From Amanita rubescens (lineage: Eukaryota > Basidiomycota > Agaricomycetes > Agaricales > Amanitaceae), in assembly GCA_015039365.1 (NCBI GenBank), contig WION01000143.1, positions 62,001 through 126,000 on the forward strand: DNA of 64,000 nucleotides, read 5' to 3'. Below are positions 1 to 12,884 of this stretch, one piece after another. Within the stretch, counting starts at the first letter, position 1. Each line of letters begins with the position of its first letter. The notes under the pieces were generated by a model that saw nothing but the letters and a program-made list of their open reading frames with translations, was not told the DNA's origin and ran no database searches. A program made the translations under genes and the position numbers.

Positions 1-3000
1 CAAGATCAAGTACAAGTTCGACTAGGAAACATAAAATCTCGCGTCCGACTGATCCCAGGCCCATCCTCGACGGTTACGCTGCTGGAGGCAGTCGGCAAGT
101 TTTCACTTTGCGCGCGATTTCACTCTTTGATCGTTTTTTGAACAGCTCAGTCCTTGATTTGCGCGGCGGTTTACCTCCAAGTGTCCCTTCGAGTCCAACA
201 GCGCCCTCCATGGGCGACCTACGCAATGTGTCGCGTAGAGCCTGGTCCAGATCAGCAGACGACCTCAGCCAAATGTCCTCTTCCTCGACCGGGTTCATCA
301 ACCCCGCTTTTCAAGATAAGGTACAACAGTACAGGGCTCGAAGCGGGAGCTCAGCCAGCATGGCCAGACCCACCACTCCCCTCTCCATTTTGTCTTCTCA
401 ACCATCCGCTGGTCATGCTAGCCCTAACGCTCGCCATCCATTCCCAACAATTCAAACAACCAACCTTCCGTCCATTCCACCCGTCCCCGTCTCCGCCTCC
501 CCAAGTAGCACAACCAGTAGCCTTCCCACAGTCTCAATTACCGCGGACGAGGCTTCAAACTCGGCCGTACACACGCGATCCCACTCCTTTACCCCGAAAC
601 TCTCCTCCAAACTCGCCAGTCAGCGTTTCATGCCTTCCAGCCCAAAAAGGAAAGGATCCGCGGCTTCAGAGCGAGAACTCGACGCTCACAGTAGCCAAGA
701 TGCACGACTCCCACCTTCTCCTCGCACCGCGTTCCATTTCGGCTTGGCTGCAAAATCCTCTGCGGCCGAATTGGGAAGCGCTAGTCACGGTCACGTTGGT
801 CACGCACCCTCTCCGCTGGCAGTGGTGGGTTCTTCGTTGTTGGCTCCTCCACCTGCGATTATCGAACCTGGTGGTGGTCATCATCATCATCATCAACATC
901 ACCATCACCACAACAGAAAGGAAGAACAACACCAAGACGAGAATCAAGACGATGCCGTGGGGTACAAGGACCAAAAGAGGGCTTCTCAAATCATGTATTA
1001 TAGCGGGTTTATCAACCGCCTCGCGGATAATCAACACCAGTATGTGAATCTGTCTTCGGCAAAGGGTTGGAAGCCGTTCAAGATGGAACTCAAGGGTTCC
1101 AAGTTGTATTTTTATAAACCCCCACATGATCGGGCTGCGTCGGTCAAGGAGCTTTTTCCGACCGAAATCGTGCCTGCTTCCGGGGAACCTGGCGAAGAAG
1201 AGGCAGAAGCCGAGTTTCTGCTCGTATCCAGCCCGAACGAGGATAATAATCCCGCTAGGAGGGAAGGTTTGGGTACGATTGGCAGGAAGAAGCGCGTTTT
1301 TTGGGGACGACGAACTCATCCCGAGTTGGTGAGAGGTTTAGAGGGTGTGGAAAAGGGATCGTATGAAGCGCTCGTTCACGAAACCGTGTTTGCGACGACT
1401 TTTGAAGTTGTGCCCGTTGTTATTCAGGAAGGTGAGGAAAACGAAGAGGAAAACGAGGAAAAGGACGGCGTACTACAGGAAGATCAACAACAGCAACACC
1501 ATACGAGGAGTCAACCTTGGAGAGATTTCGCGTCGTCCGTTATTCTATGCCTCCCCATTCTCATCGGTCGTCCCAAATTTGAATCCGAATTCCTCCGCTG
1601 CTGCTCGTACCTCGTCTCCGGTGCAGCAGACGATTCCTCCAAATCAGATGCACAAACCCACGTGACGTGGCTCGCTATGGAATACTTGCGATACCACGGC
1701 TCTCCGCTCGACTCCACCGCATGGGAAGAATGGAAAACCGAAACTCTTCCAGGCGTGTCCCTCTCCCTAAGTGTTCTGGAAGGAAATTGGGATTCGGGTG
1801 GGATGGGAATGCCTACTTCTGCGTCTATGCAAGCTTTGTATGTTCCTACACCTATGATGGGACCTGGTTCGCCTAGGTTTGGAGGACCGGGGGGGATGTT
1901 TTCGCCGAGGCCGGAAGATGGAGTGAATCTCGTGTCGTTGGTGCAAGCTTTGGAAGGGTTGAAGATCCAGGGGGTGCCTGGATCCGGTGCGGGTGGGAGT
2001 GGGAGTGGGGTTGGAGCGGCTTCTGCTGTTGCTGTTGCTCCGAGGGTGCCTTGGGCTGCGCTTGAGAAGGAAGGTCTTTCAAGGGACGTGTTGCTCGCTT
2101 CGGATCCTCGCGTCGTTGCGCAGAGTTTGACGTTGTACCATCGGACGGTATTGGAACATGCGCCGGATAATGTGACGGCGGCGTCTATTCTTTCTCCTGG
2201 AGATTCAGGGGAGAGCGAGTTTGACGTGCCGAGTTTGAGGCCGTTGTTTGGGACGGAGGAGCAGCCGCATTGGTTGACCAAGTTGGTTTTGTTGCAAGTG
2301 TTGGGGAGCGATACGTCGACGGGGTTGGTGTCTGCGGCCGTTTGTGCTTCTTCTTCATCGATACCGACGCCGATATCACCTACTGGGTGCCCTCGCAGAT
2401 CTGAAGACCGGAATCCCACGTCGTCTCAGTCTCATCCTCAACCTCCATCTCGACCCCATGTGCCTTCTCGATCGGATGTGATCTCTGCGTGGATAAGGAT
2501 CGGCGAGCTGTGTCGTCAAGCTGGGGATGAGTGCTCGTGGCGTGCTATTTTGAGCGCGCTTTGTTCTCGGCCGGTTGCGAGGCTTGATAAGGTCTGGAGG
2601 AGAGTTGATTTGCAGGCGTTGGGGTTGGTTGAAGGGTGGGTTCACCCTCCAGAGGCAGAGGGAGAGACGACAACGACGACGGTGCAAGTCGGAGAGCCGT
2701 CTAGTACGCCGTGGGGTGGGGATGTCAAGATTAGGTTGAAGGAAGAGTTGGATAGGGCGAGGGTTGAAGGTTCCTCGGCGTCAACAGAGGAGGCGTTCAG
2801 AGTCGAGACGATGGACAGGGCGAGGATCATTTTTGAAAGGTTCCGAACTTCGTTTTTACTTTGCCCGCGCAAGACGTTTGTTGTGGATGGGGAATTGGAT
2901 CAAGACGTGAGGTGGATGGTAGGCTTTTGGAGTACGTTGGCGAATGACGGTGGAGGTGTTGGTGGGTTTGCGGCAAAGTTACAGAGGCAAGTTTCGTTTT

Positions 3001-6000
3001 TTCTTCGGTCTCAGAGAGCAAAGATTGACGATATAATTAAGAGTTGAGCAGTTTATGAGTCTTTCGCTTGCGGCAGAGCCGAGGAGAAGAGGTCTTTTTG
3101 AACCATTTTATTGGGCTCCAAAGTCATCAGCAAGTCAAGCACCAGGACAATTATTGTTCCCTGTTCTTTTCCCGGAACCTTTGCCCTCCTTGCATCTATT
3201 GGACCGTACTCAACTCGTACGCGGTCGCGTGGACAGCGATGCTTCAGAAGTATTTAATATCCGCGCAAGCCCTGACCATCAGCGTTCTGGCAGTAACGCA
3301 ACTCAGCAACAGCAACAGCCGCAGCGCAACCGAACCCTCTTAAGTCAACAAGGAACCGTGATACCGGTTTACAACGGCGAGCTGCTTCTCGTCGTTCAAA
3401 AAGGTCCTGCAGAGTCAACGCCCAACTCGCGCCCCACGTCGTACGCGACTTCCCGCCATTCGAGCAGTATAGACGACGCGTCTGTCGTCCCTGAAAAGAC
3501 TGTCAGCCGGAATCCTTCTATTCGCGTTAAACCTGGCTCTTCTCAAGGTCTTGAGCGTAAAGCGAGCATGGCAAAACGGAGCTCGCTTCCTTCCCTTTCT
3601 CATAGGCCCAACTTTGTCATCACTGAGCCATCGACGAATCCACCGTTGAGGGTCGTCGTTCGGGCTGGGACGCTCTCGGTTTTAGTCAAGATTTTGGTCC
3701 AGGGGCTTTTAGGCGTTTCGGTTTCGGTTGCAGACGATAACGGGGAGATGTCGCTTCGGGAGGGGATCTCTCGAGAGTTGGTTTTGGACCGGAATGAGTT
3801 TGCAAAAGTGTGGTGGAACGTCTTTAGGAGTTTTGTTACGCCTTTGGCGTTCTTTGAGGTATGTGTTTTGAGTATTCGTCTTTTTTTTTTGCTGGTGGTT
3901 GACTGTATGTTTGAAAGGCTTTGAGAAAGATTTATGTTGGTTGTCAAACTCCCAGTTCGTCCCCGTCCGTTGGGGACTATCTTCATGTGGCAAATCAGCG
4001 TGGACAGGTTTTAGGGACCATTCAGGAATGGTTGGCATCGGGAGGAGGGGCGCAGGACGTCCTGGACGATGCACAGCTTTACACCGCTATTCGAGCTTTC
4101 CTCGATAGCATGACGGACCATGCTGTCCTGGAGTCTTCTCATTTCTCGGATCCGATGGTTCATCAGGCGTGGGATGCGTTGCGGCGCACGAGGAGAACCC
4201 TCGAGTCGTTCTTTGTGTCGCAGACGATGAGGCCAAGAATGGTCAAGGGTTCGTTGGGGCAGCATATAAGGGTGGGAACTAGGTCGAAGCAGCAAGGGCA
4301 ACAGGGACCGCAACAGCAAACAAGTCAGACTGCGCGGGAGAGGGAGCCTCCGGATGTGGATCGTACTAACCCGGAGGAGTTTGTGGATAGCTTGGATGGG
4401 ATGGCAGCTGCGGTATTTAGTAATATCACCGAAGAGGTATGCCATTGTGTGATGTAACTCAGGGCTGTTTTCGCTAACGCTTATATGGTGTAGGATTTGT
4501 ACGTCCTCGCAGATTTGCTTGAAGTCCAGACGGCAGACAAGACTGGGTGGTTCTGGCATAAAGAAGTGGGGACAGTCGACGATGTCGTGGAGATTCAAAC
4601 CATGTACACGCATGTTCAAGATGTCGAGCCGTCTCCGCTTATCCCCGAGTTGGGGCACGAAAGCCTGTACAGGCTGTTGCCCACGAGTGTGCGGGGCTGC
4701 ATTCGGGCGTACAGCTTACTCCGCAAGTGGCTTATCTCCAAGTTGGTCTCACCCCGTCTTGGTGTACGTAGCCGGCAGACTAGGATGGAGTTTCTTCTCC
4801 AGGTTATCGAGGTGGCGCGGTTGAGGAATATGGAACGGGTAGAGCCGGGCCAGGTTGCTGTGCAGCCTTGCGTGAGGTCATTTGTGGAGGCTGTGGTGTC
4901 GTCAGCTTTGATCAGCGTCGAGAGCCGCATACATCAACGAGCGTGGCAGTGCGTGGCGGTGAATCGGGGTGTGATGCACGATTCGCTCGTTTCGTTTTTG
5001 AGTCGGCCGTTCAATGAGAGGGCGACGAGTGGGCATGAGCTGACAGTGGACGTGGGTTGGTTGATCGAGCGCATGTTGGAGGTGATTGTGGCGCCTGATG
5101 TGGTTGATTCGACTGTTAGTGAGGGTCAGACGTTGGTTAATTTTGATAAACGGAGGTAAGCTCACGTTTTGTGCGGGTGTTGAAGGGTGCTGATGCAGGG
5201 GTACAGGCAGTTGCATAATCTCGTCAGTCAGAGTCATTGGTCCCCGCTTATACAGCGACATGGTCAATTAGAAGATACGAATCGACGGGGCTTTGAGCGT
5301 CTCAGTCTTGTTGAGAAGGAAGTTTTGCACATCCAGTTCGATGTTCGCGGGATCAAGGAGGAAGCAACAAGAGAAGCGATGCACGCTTCCGCTGGTGTAA
5401 ACCAGTCTGCCAAAAAAGCCGGGAAGCCGTTCAACAAGCTCGTGACGTACCAGATGGAGAAAAACCGGCGGGACAAGAATCTTCGAGCACGGTTGCAGAA
5501 GGAGAAGCTCTACGAGCAGGCGAGGTTCGAGAAGAGGGAGGACGTGTTTAATAAAGCGTTGAGGTCGAGGAAACCTGTGCCCGTCGTTCAGAAACAGCAT
5601 CGGAACAAGAAGTCTATGTCTGCTTTCCTCAACTTTATGCGGCCCCTCTCGAGCGCGTTTGGCACGGACGCGTTCCAAACACCTGGGTTGAAGCGTACAG
5701 CGTCTGAATTGGATTTCAAGACGACGGGCAAGCCTGCACAGGTGCTGAGCCTAATGGACGCGCGTGTGGCCCCGTTCGTGAACAACGAGCGTTCGTATAC
5801 GTTCAAGCTCGATACCGAGGATGGCGGACATTACATTCTTCAAGCGATGAGCAAGCGCGAACTTGGCAAGTGGTTGGAGACGATTAGCCGCGTGGCGAGG
5901 AGCGCGACGAAGCGTCGGTTGACGTACCTTGGAAATTCTCCCAAACCGATGCTATCGGATCATCTACACGTTGAGCCAGTTAGTGCGTCACGCGATCCAA

Positions 6001-7074
6001 CAGCTGGTAAGTTCCGTGATTTATGGGTTGCGTTATTGCGGACTTAGACTGGGAATGAACAGTATTTGGCGTTGAGCTTGAGGTACTTTTGCAACGGGAA
6101 GCCGGCGGAGGAGTTGTATCACCGGGCACTGTTCCACATGTTATCGATGAATGTCTATCACAAATCGAGTCTCGTGGTTTATCCGAGGTTGGAATATGTG
6201 AGTTGCATGTTCAGTTTGGGCGATCTGCGCTGATAAAAGTTTTGTAGACCGTATTGCAGGTGCAGCTACCGAAATCAATGCCCTCAAGGATGCGTTCAAC
6301 AGAGGTATGATCTAATTATCTCATTCGGCATTCGTATCGCTGACAGCCCGTCTAGGGGAGAGCCCTATTCGACCGGAAACGGATATTCATGCCGTTTGCG
6401 ACTTGGTCAAATCATGGTTTCGCGTATTGCCAGAGCCGGTTTTCCCGCCTTCGTCTTATCACGAGATTATGCAGAAGATGCGTAAGTCTTAGCGTTTTCG
6501 TCATCTACGTGCGCCTTTTTGATCGGTGTCGATGATAGAACTGGAAAGATTGGAGGATCGGCTCACAGCTATCAGAAACATCGTTCAAAAGCTCCCTCAA
6601 GCCAACTTTAACTTGCTACGGAGGGTATCTGAGCATTTGGACAAGTACATATATCGTCGAATGCTTCTTTGAATTTGTTTGACGCGTTTCTTTTTAGAGT
6701 GACTGATTATGAAGAACAGAATCAGATGACCGCAGAAGCACTCGCGATCGTCTTTAGTCCTAATCTATTGCGTGCCCCCCAAAACGATTTTGTTATGATT
6801 CTTGCCAATATGGGGCACACCCATAAACTTGTAAAAGCTCTCATCACGCATGTAAGTTTCCCATTTGCTGCGTAGCTATCTTCGTGATTCTCACATCCTC
6901 TTCTAGTATCACGTTATATTCGACGCCGAAGCTGAGGCGCATTCAGAGGATGAATACGAGGCACCTATACCCGAAGAAGATGAAGAGGAAGAAGCGGAAG
7001 AAGAAGACGCAGGCGATGAGTTCCGCGCTCGGACATCTGAAGATGAGCGTCATGCCACTGATCACGACTCATGA
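1..7074 (+). CDS. RasGEF / PH / RhoGAP multidomain signalling protein, 5' partial
   Basis: Eleven exons can be joined in frame (3-2990, 3052-3858, 3918-4436, 4494-5155, 5207-6006, 6063-6197, 6248-6304, 6356-6481, 6539-6644, 6698-6851, 6907-7074), giving about 2,170 visible residues. The frame is open to base 3, so the start lies left of the window; the first in-window ATG is at 210. Order: a Ser/Pro-rich low-complexity N-terminus with a His-rich run near 880-910; a PH-like segment (about 990-1130); a region with RasGEF N-terminal and RasGEF-like character (3052-5155); a second PH-like stretch (about 5700-5930); a RhoGAP domain (6063-6851) whose arginine finger is in GIYRIAG; an acidic tail. 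Such proteins regulate Ras- and Rho-type GTPases in polarity and the cytoskeleton (family knowledge). The apparent stop at 3045 falls in intron 2991-3051, so the gene is not broken. The RhoGAP assignment is firm; the RasGEF part is weaker. Confidence 0.85.
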
Positions 7075-7439
7075 GATTGCATATACCTCACGAACATTCC
7101 GTTACATTTGTACGCATACCTGTATCGACATTGCTTTTCGTTGGACTTTACTCTAATATCTTGCTCACTGTCACTCATTGTCACGCTTAATAAGCATCGG
7201 CTCATCCGCATCGATTTACAATGCAGAGTCCACTAAGCTAAAAAGGTATGATAGCCTGATGAACAATGTCGACAGAGTCCTGGTAAGATACCATCCTTAA
7301 ATTTAAAGTGGAAATGTTGTCGGGACGATGTCATAGTGGTCACAGGTCACACAACAGTATCGGCGTGCGTACACCGATTGAGCATGATTTTCCAACTTTC
7401 TTCTGACAGTATATATTCAATAAGGATAACAATACTATC
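7075..7439. other. convergent intergenic spacer
   Basis: This 365-base stretch separates the 3' ends of the RasGEF/RhoGAP gene and the PNGase A-like gene. It is AT-rich and should hold both 3' untranslated regions. I see no reading frame, repeat or RNA gene in it. Confidence 0.5.
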
Positions 7440-9297
7440 CTAACGACCGGGCTCTCCCGGTCCTCGTCCCAAGATAGCTTTTACACTACCACCGACAGTG
7501 TCGCTCCATCCTACCGGGAGAGCTCCAGATTGGGCTTGGGCACTTCCTTGCGTATCCATGACGACACTTCCGTTTATAGCCCTGACGGACCTGGAATACG
7601 ACGAACCTCCTGATGTCTCGTCAAATTGATCAGAGGTATCACCGTAGGAGTAGGAAGAGCCGCCGGTAACGGAGAAGTAGTGTCCCGTTCCCCACTGTTT
7701 CGTGTTCAGCTCCATAGGGCCAGAAACGAGAGTGAAAGTCGATATGCCAAGTCCTCCCGTAGACGTAATCTCAAGACCGCGAGATACAGAAGCGTCAATC
7801 TGCAAACTCTTATTCGTACTGGAAAATGTCGAATTGACTTCGACCGGGTAATTGAAATCGGTATTGATCTGCGCCTTGCCGGTAGGCGCTGCGACTAGTT
7901 GACCTTGAGTGTTCTGCTTGTTCCACTGGTTGAAGCCTTCTTGAGTAAGAAGACCATCGTTGGTATAGGAAAGGGCTTGGCTCCACGAGAAGCCAGGAGA
8001 GGTTATGGAAAGCGTTCGCTTGGCCGTGACGGAGTACGCGAGAGAAATATTGGCACCTGTCTTCGGATCTTGGGCAAGTTTCCTGGTCGTACTGAACGTG
8101 GGTTCTGGCGCAATGATCTGAGGGAGGCTACCCTTGGAAGAACCGCCGTCGGCGCCTCCATCCAGGTACAAGAATATGGTGCCAGTTACGAGCCAGTACG
8201 AGCCGATGTTATCGGAAAGGGTTGCAGTTCCGTCTGCTTGGACGTCGAGGCCGGCTATTTTGATTTCAAAAGAATGTGAATTGCCGTCTGTCAGCAGAGG
8301 GAGGAATGGAGTTATGTCGATTTCTGGCATTCGCAAGTCAAATGCGTCGATACCAACAATTGGCCGCCAGAGTCCCGGGACAACTCCGCCCGTAAAAATG
8401 ATTGGGAACGGCCATACTACTCCGGCAAGGGTTCCATCAATGTAAAGCTGGACTTCACGGAAAGGAGATGATCCGTATAATGGACCCAAGGTGCTGTTGA
8501 ACGCATATATGTCCTGGGAAAAAACGTTTGAAAACCAAAATTCTTCTTGGATCTGTCCGCATGCGGAAATAGATACCACGGCACGTGAAGTCGTTGCCGG
8601 GACATTAACGGTCACAGCAGCATTGTCGGACGGCACGGTGAATACACTAGACAAATTACTAGCTGACCGCTTCGCCGAAATTGGCAGGATTACGTCCGGT
8701 GTCTTCACGTTGTTTTGCTTGGAAAAAGAGACAGTGAGTGTGGTATTGTAAGGACCGGTGTATATATTGTTGATCAAGTTGCCGAGATCGAATATCAATT
8801 TTTGAGGCTGCTTCCACAAGGCATTGTACTGCGACGTGTCTTTGATATAGGTCCAGACAATCCCATTAGCAGTTGGTTCCGCTGTCGACGTTCTGAAAAT
8901 CTCTATGTCGCCCAAGAACATGAGTGCGATCCTGTCAAACTGGCGTCCCTGGGAAGACACAGAGAAATTGATTCTGACGGTGTCGAAGTCGCACTGTGGT
9001 GGCTCGTAACCCCCTGCAAATGCCATTATGAGGTGCTCCACCAAAGAATTAAACTTGAACCGTACCGACGAATGGTTTCCCATAGCTGAACGCAAATTGG
9101 TGTTCCATAAGCGGAAGTTCTTGATTACAACCGGATCCCTGGGGCGCGAATTCTACCGGCTGATAGGTCTGAAAAACATTCAAAATAGCCGTGGAATCGC
9201 CTTGATGCTTGCGACTGAGAACGCTCTCATACGAAAAGACGAGAGAGAAATGACTGGAGAACAGGAAAGCGAGACAGAAAGCGAACTTGAGAAGCAT
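7440..9297 (-). CDS. secreted peptide-N-glycosidase A-like amidase (PNGase A family)
   Basis: Two exons (9297-9066 and 9013-7440) join across a 52-nt intron, restoring a continuous frame through ...SYGKPFVGGYEPPQC... . The ATG at 9297 is chosen because it starts a clear signal peptide (MLLKFAFCLAFLFSS). The mature protein opens with the family hallmark: an aromatic/Pro segment, then CDFDTVRINF, GRQFDRIALMFLGD and an RTSTAEP motif. PNGase A enzymes remove N-linked glycans from glycopeptides in the secretory pathway or outside the cell (family knowledge). The length, about 600 aa, is normal. No truncation is visible. Function is inferred from similarity. Confidence 0.85.
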
Positions 9298-9637
9298 CCT
9301 TAATGACCACGAAAGACGACGTGGAATGCGGCCCCTAGAGCCCTTGGAACCACTTTCCATCAGAATCACAATATCCGAGACAAAAATTGATAAGGCTGTA
9401 CCTTTCAAATTGGGAATCCGTTAAAAAACACGTAGAGACAGAAATTAGGGAGCTGGGTAACCATTACGCTTCTTCGGTTGCTGAAATTGTTGAAACGCTG
9501 GCATGTTGTGGCGGCCCGAGCCGGCGCTGGAATATTTGAAACTCCGTCGCGCAGGAATGCTTGACTTCATTTCTTTCTGCTCACCTCCTTGCAACGCGTA
9601 TCTATAATCTCGTAACTCTACTCCTTAAACTTAAAAT
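9298..9637. promoter_or_regulatory. divergent promoter region
   Basis: This 340-base spacer lies between the divergently transcribed PNGase A-like gene and the four-exon unknown gene. It contains no supported reading frame, and I could not assign specific regulatory motifs. Confidence 0.4.
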
Positions 9638-11011
9638 ATGTCTTTCTTCCCTGGACCAAGTAATTTTCAAGCAAGAATTAATCAGCCATACATGTATACC
9701 CCTCAGACTCAGGTTATACTCACCGCTCCCGAAACTTGCGATACTAATAAAATTCTAATTGTAGTATTATATGCCTATGAATAATATCAGGAACAATATC
9801 AACACGTCCTCAAATGTCGATGTTACTAGATTACTTAGCTCTGCCACTGGGGAAATGTTACTTCAAGCCGGAAACCAGGCATACATTCAGTTGCAAACGG
9901 AAATTTGGATGCTGCGGTACGTTCGCGTATTGGCCCATAGGATCGCCTTACCTATCTCTATACAAAGGAATCAGCGCTTTGGTGCACAGTTAACTCAGCG
10001 AATTTCTGATAATAATACCCTAATCAAGTGCGTGGTTAACATATGCGCGTCATATATGCGTTCCTGAATGTCGTTAGCGCAAAACTCGATGCTTTGAATG
10101 ATAAGTTAATTACGCAAGTATACCCCGAACCCACTCCAGGGTCTACTCCATCGTTCATACTAGGCACCAACGATCCCGCTCAGGCGATTATAAGGCGCAA
10201 CGCTTTCCTCAAATATGCGTTCCCACTAGCGCATAATCATGAAAATATCATTCTCAATCAGCAAGACTATCCAGCGGTCAAGTTTTGGACAGCCGAGTCT
10301 TTCAGGTCATGGCTCTCGCAGCAATCAAAGGGCGAGAAACGCGTCCATCACGGCGAAATGTCTAAAAAGGATTATTTCCTCGAAGATAGGAACGGAAATT
10401 TAGTCCATTATAGCACGATCCTCAGTATTCGGCAATACCTCAGAGACGCATTCGCTAGAGTTAAGCATCAGATGCCAGGGCTCCTCGCGCCGTCATGCGG
10501 CAGGGTCGATCAAGCTCTTTTGAACGCTATCTGTCACGAACTACGCATTATGCATCCGCAGCTTGCTCTTTGTGCTCATGACTGGAAAGTGCTTGACCTT
10601 CTGTCACGTTGGTACTCACACTGGAACAAGAAAAGGCCTGGTAGAGCCGAAGGCGAGGATTACTTTAGCGAAAGCGACGAAGACGAACAAGATAGCGGGG
10701 GCTGTGCTAGTCCTACTGGAGAAGCCTCGGCGAGCAATGTTTCTGCTGCGATGAAACGTGGTCTACCGGAGGAAGCAACATCTATGGCTTTCAAGAAGGC
10801 GAAGGTCGAAGACCCCGTAGGATATCCACTGCAAACTGTACAGAAGGCTCCAAATGGAACTGTCAAATTTGAGAATGTCGATCAAGCAACTCTACCTGAT
10901 ATAACGATGCAAATGCCGAGGAAAAGGAGAGGAGAACCTGGAAGCAGACGCCAAAAAGTCACTTCTTCTTTCGAACCACGGTCAACTAGTTCGGCATCTA
11001 TCCTGATTTAA
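9638..11011 (+). CDS. unknown protein with acidic, nuclear-looking C-terminus
   Basis: Four exons (9638-9712, 9765-9916, 9968-10027, 10078-11011) with 50-52 nt GT-AG introns give 406 aa. The ATG at 9638 is chosen because its short first exon splices in phase 0 to the next exon, and the junction reads TPQTQYYMPMNN. The middle is a compact helical-looking region with ordered Trp/Tyr/His residues (for example AVKFWTAESFRSWL and DLLSRWYSHWNKKR). The tail has an acidic Ser/Asp/Glu patch near 10660-10700 and basic clusters (PRKRRGEPGSRRQK) that could be nuclear localisation signals. I do not recognise the family; a chromatin- or DNA-associated role is only a guess from composition. Confidence 0.75.
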
Positions 11012-11766
11012 AACCTGACTTTGTTCATAGTAATCTCTGTGCTAAAGACTGGAAGACGTTTCATCCAAATGGAACTACGAACGAATTCAGGGCATATTGG
11101 AGTTCCCTCGGAGCCAATGGGCAAGCGGTTGTTAATCTTTTCTCGATATTGCTTCATTATTCTGACGTGATTTAGAAATGGACCAAGATATCGGTTGAGA
11201 TGAAGGTATTCGAACATTTTTATTCGCATGTATACTATTGACTCGTCGTTCCAGGCTAAACAACAAGGTTCGTCGTAGGGATAGGAGAACGACTGTCTCA
11301 AGCTGCAGCTTGAAAGTAATAACAAGAAATGGAATTGATATCCAGGTTACCTGCGTGAATGGAAACTTAGAACATTGAGAGACTTGCGTTTGTCCGGTGG
11401 GTGGCGGATTTTGTTGCCCCGTCCGATGTGTGAAGAGCGATCGGGCATTATAATTAGCCACGCCATTTGGCTGACCTTCCTAGTTAGGAAGCTTACCTGC
11501 CCGTTTTGTCCAAAACAAGCCAGCTCCTACAGACCATTTGGGCTTCACATACTGGTAGGTCAAGCCACATCATCTGTCACCTGAGTGCTGGCCTTGGACC
11601 ATCCCACGTGAAGTGGTGGCCCGCACCTGACAATTGGTTCTTGCCGAATCCAGCTACCAGGGGCAGTCCGGCGATGCTAGTACTTGCGGATCCATGTGCA
11701 AACGATGTCAAATAGCCGCGTTCTTTAAGAGTCGACATTTGTCCAAGGCTCGTTTCGTTAACTACC
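11012..11766. other. intergenic region without supported gene
   Basis: About 750 bases between two plus-strand genes. Short open frames occur on both strands, but none shows splice-consistent extension or a recognisable domain. The right end should hold the promoter of the next gene. Confidence 0.4.
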
Positions 11767-12663
11767 ATGGCCAACGACAAGGAAACCGTTCCGAACGCCA
11801 ACGATACCGCTCCCATGAGCGAAGCACTTATGGACATCTCATCACTGTTGTATCCTCCAAGCCCCATACCAGGCTCTCCTGAGCTTGCACCGCCTCGCCC
11901 AAGGATTCCCGTCATGGACCCAGACGATTTCCGTGCGCGATATAAGGCCAACGACGTTATCCTAGCGCGAGCCGCACGGCTTCAAAATTCCGCCGTCAAG
12001 GTGAGTTTTCTTTAAATAAGGTCTAGTTCTTTTCGCTGACCATCCTCCTAGTGTGATAACTGCAAGAAGGCTCGAAAACTTGGCTTCTGCGCCCTCGACT
12101 CGCACTACCCCGAAGGGAAATGTCTCCGGTGCAAGGGCCATCGAATCACGGGATGTAATCACGAGAACCGCGACTCCGAGGACTATGTCACCCAGCTCCC
12201 TCCCATGGAAATGTTGGAGGAGGAGGGGAATAAAACCGTTGTCATCGAACGCAGGAGTTCTAGGGCGAGTAAAAGAAGCGCCAAAAAGAGGGCCCGCGAT
12301 GACGAGGAGTCCGAGGTCGAGGCACCGCGTAGGTCGTCCACCCGCATCAAAGGGAGGTCGTCGAAAGGCAAGGTCAGGGCAACGCGTAGCCCGATACCTG
12401 TTCCTTCCACTAAGATATCGGTGCCGCCGACTCTCGACTTTGATAAGCTGTCGATGAAGAGCAGAGTCCGCCGCCAAGCCATGTACTACGCGTACACCGA
12501 AGGAGTCTTTGGAGAAATCGAGGAAAAGTTAGAGGAAGTCCGTAACTTCATCCAAGAAGTCGCGCGCTTCGAATACCGACTTGGGAGGCGAGAGGGAAGA
12601 GAAGCCGTGCGCCGGGTTGTCGAAGAGTCCGAAGAGGATGCAGAACTTGGACGACGTTATTAG
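11767..12663 (+). CDS. small Cys-cluster (zinc-finger-like) nuclear protein
   Basis: Exon 11767-12000 joins exon 12052-12663 across a 51-nt intron in phase 0, giving 281 aa. The junction creates a Cys cluster CDNCKKARKLGFC followed by CLRCKGHRITGC. Its spacing resembles, but does not match exactly, the fungal Zn(II)2Cys6 binuclear cluster. After it come basic stretches (RRSSRASKRSAKKRARDD and a similar one), then a C-terminal Glu/Arg-rich helix (about 12500-12650) likely to form a coiled coil. This architecture suggests a DNA-binding or chromatin protein. Many Agaricomycete genomes carry short proteins of this type without assigned function, so I give no symbol. Confidence 0.75.
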
Positions 12664-12884
12664 TGTAAATTAGTGTAATTTTTTCACAATCGGGATGCAC
12701 CTGGGCGTTCAAGCGAAATCATTTCTCACTTGTTTAACCTCTCTTACTATCTTAACACAATCTTGAGTCCTAGAGTCCACTATTATTCGAGAAAAGCCCG
12801 ACAAGTAACCTATAGGTAAAACAACTACGATGGGGATAAAGCCTACAAAAGACCCAGTACGTGTGGAATCACGATCAAAAAAAG

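Noticed and set aside
154..1047. 297-aa open frame overlapping the first exon
   Set aside because: It is a shadow frame of the Ser/Pro-rich N-terminus, with no domain and low-complexity composition.
3040..3060. Stop at 3045 as the end of a separate 979-aa gene
   Set aside because: A 61-base GT-AG intron (2991-3051) joins both frames in phase 0, and the downstream part is needed for the RasGEF/RhoGAP architecture.
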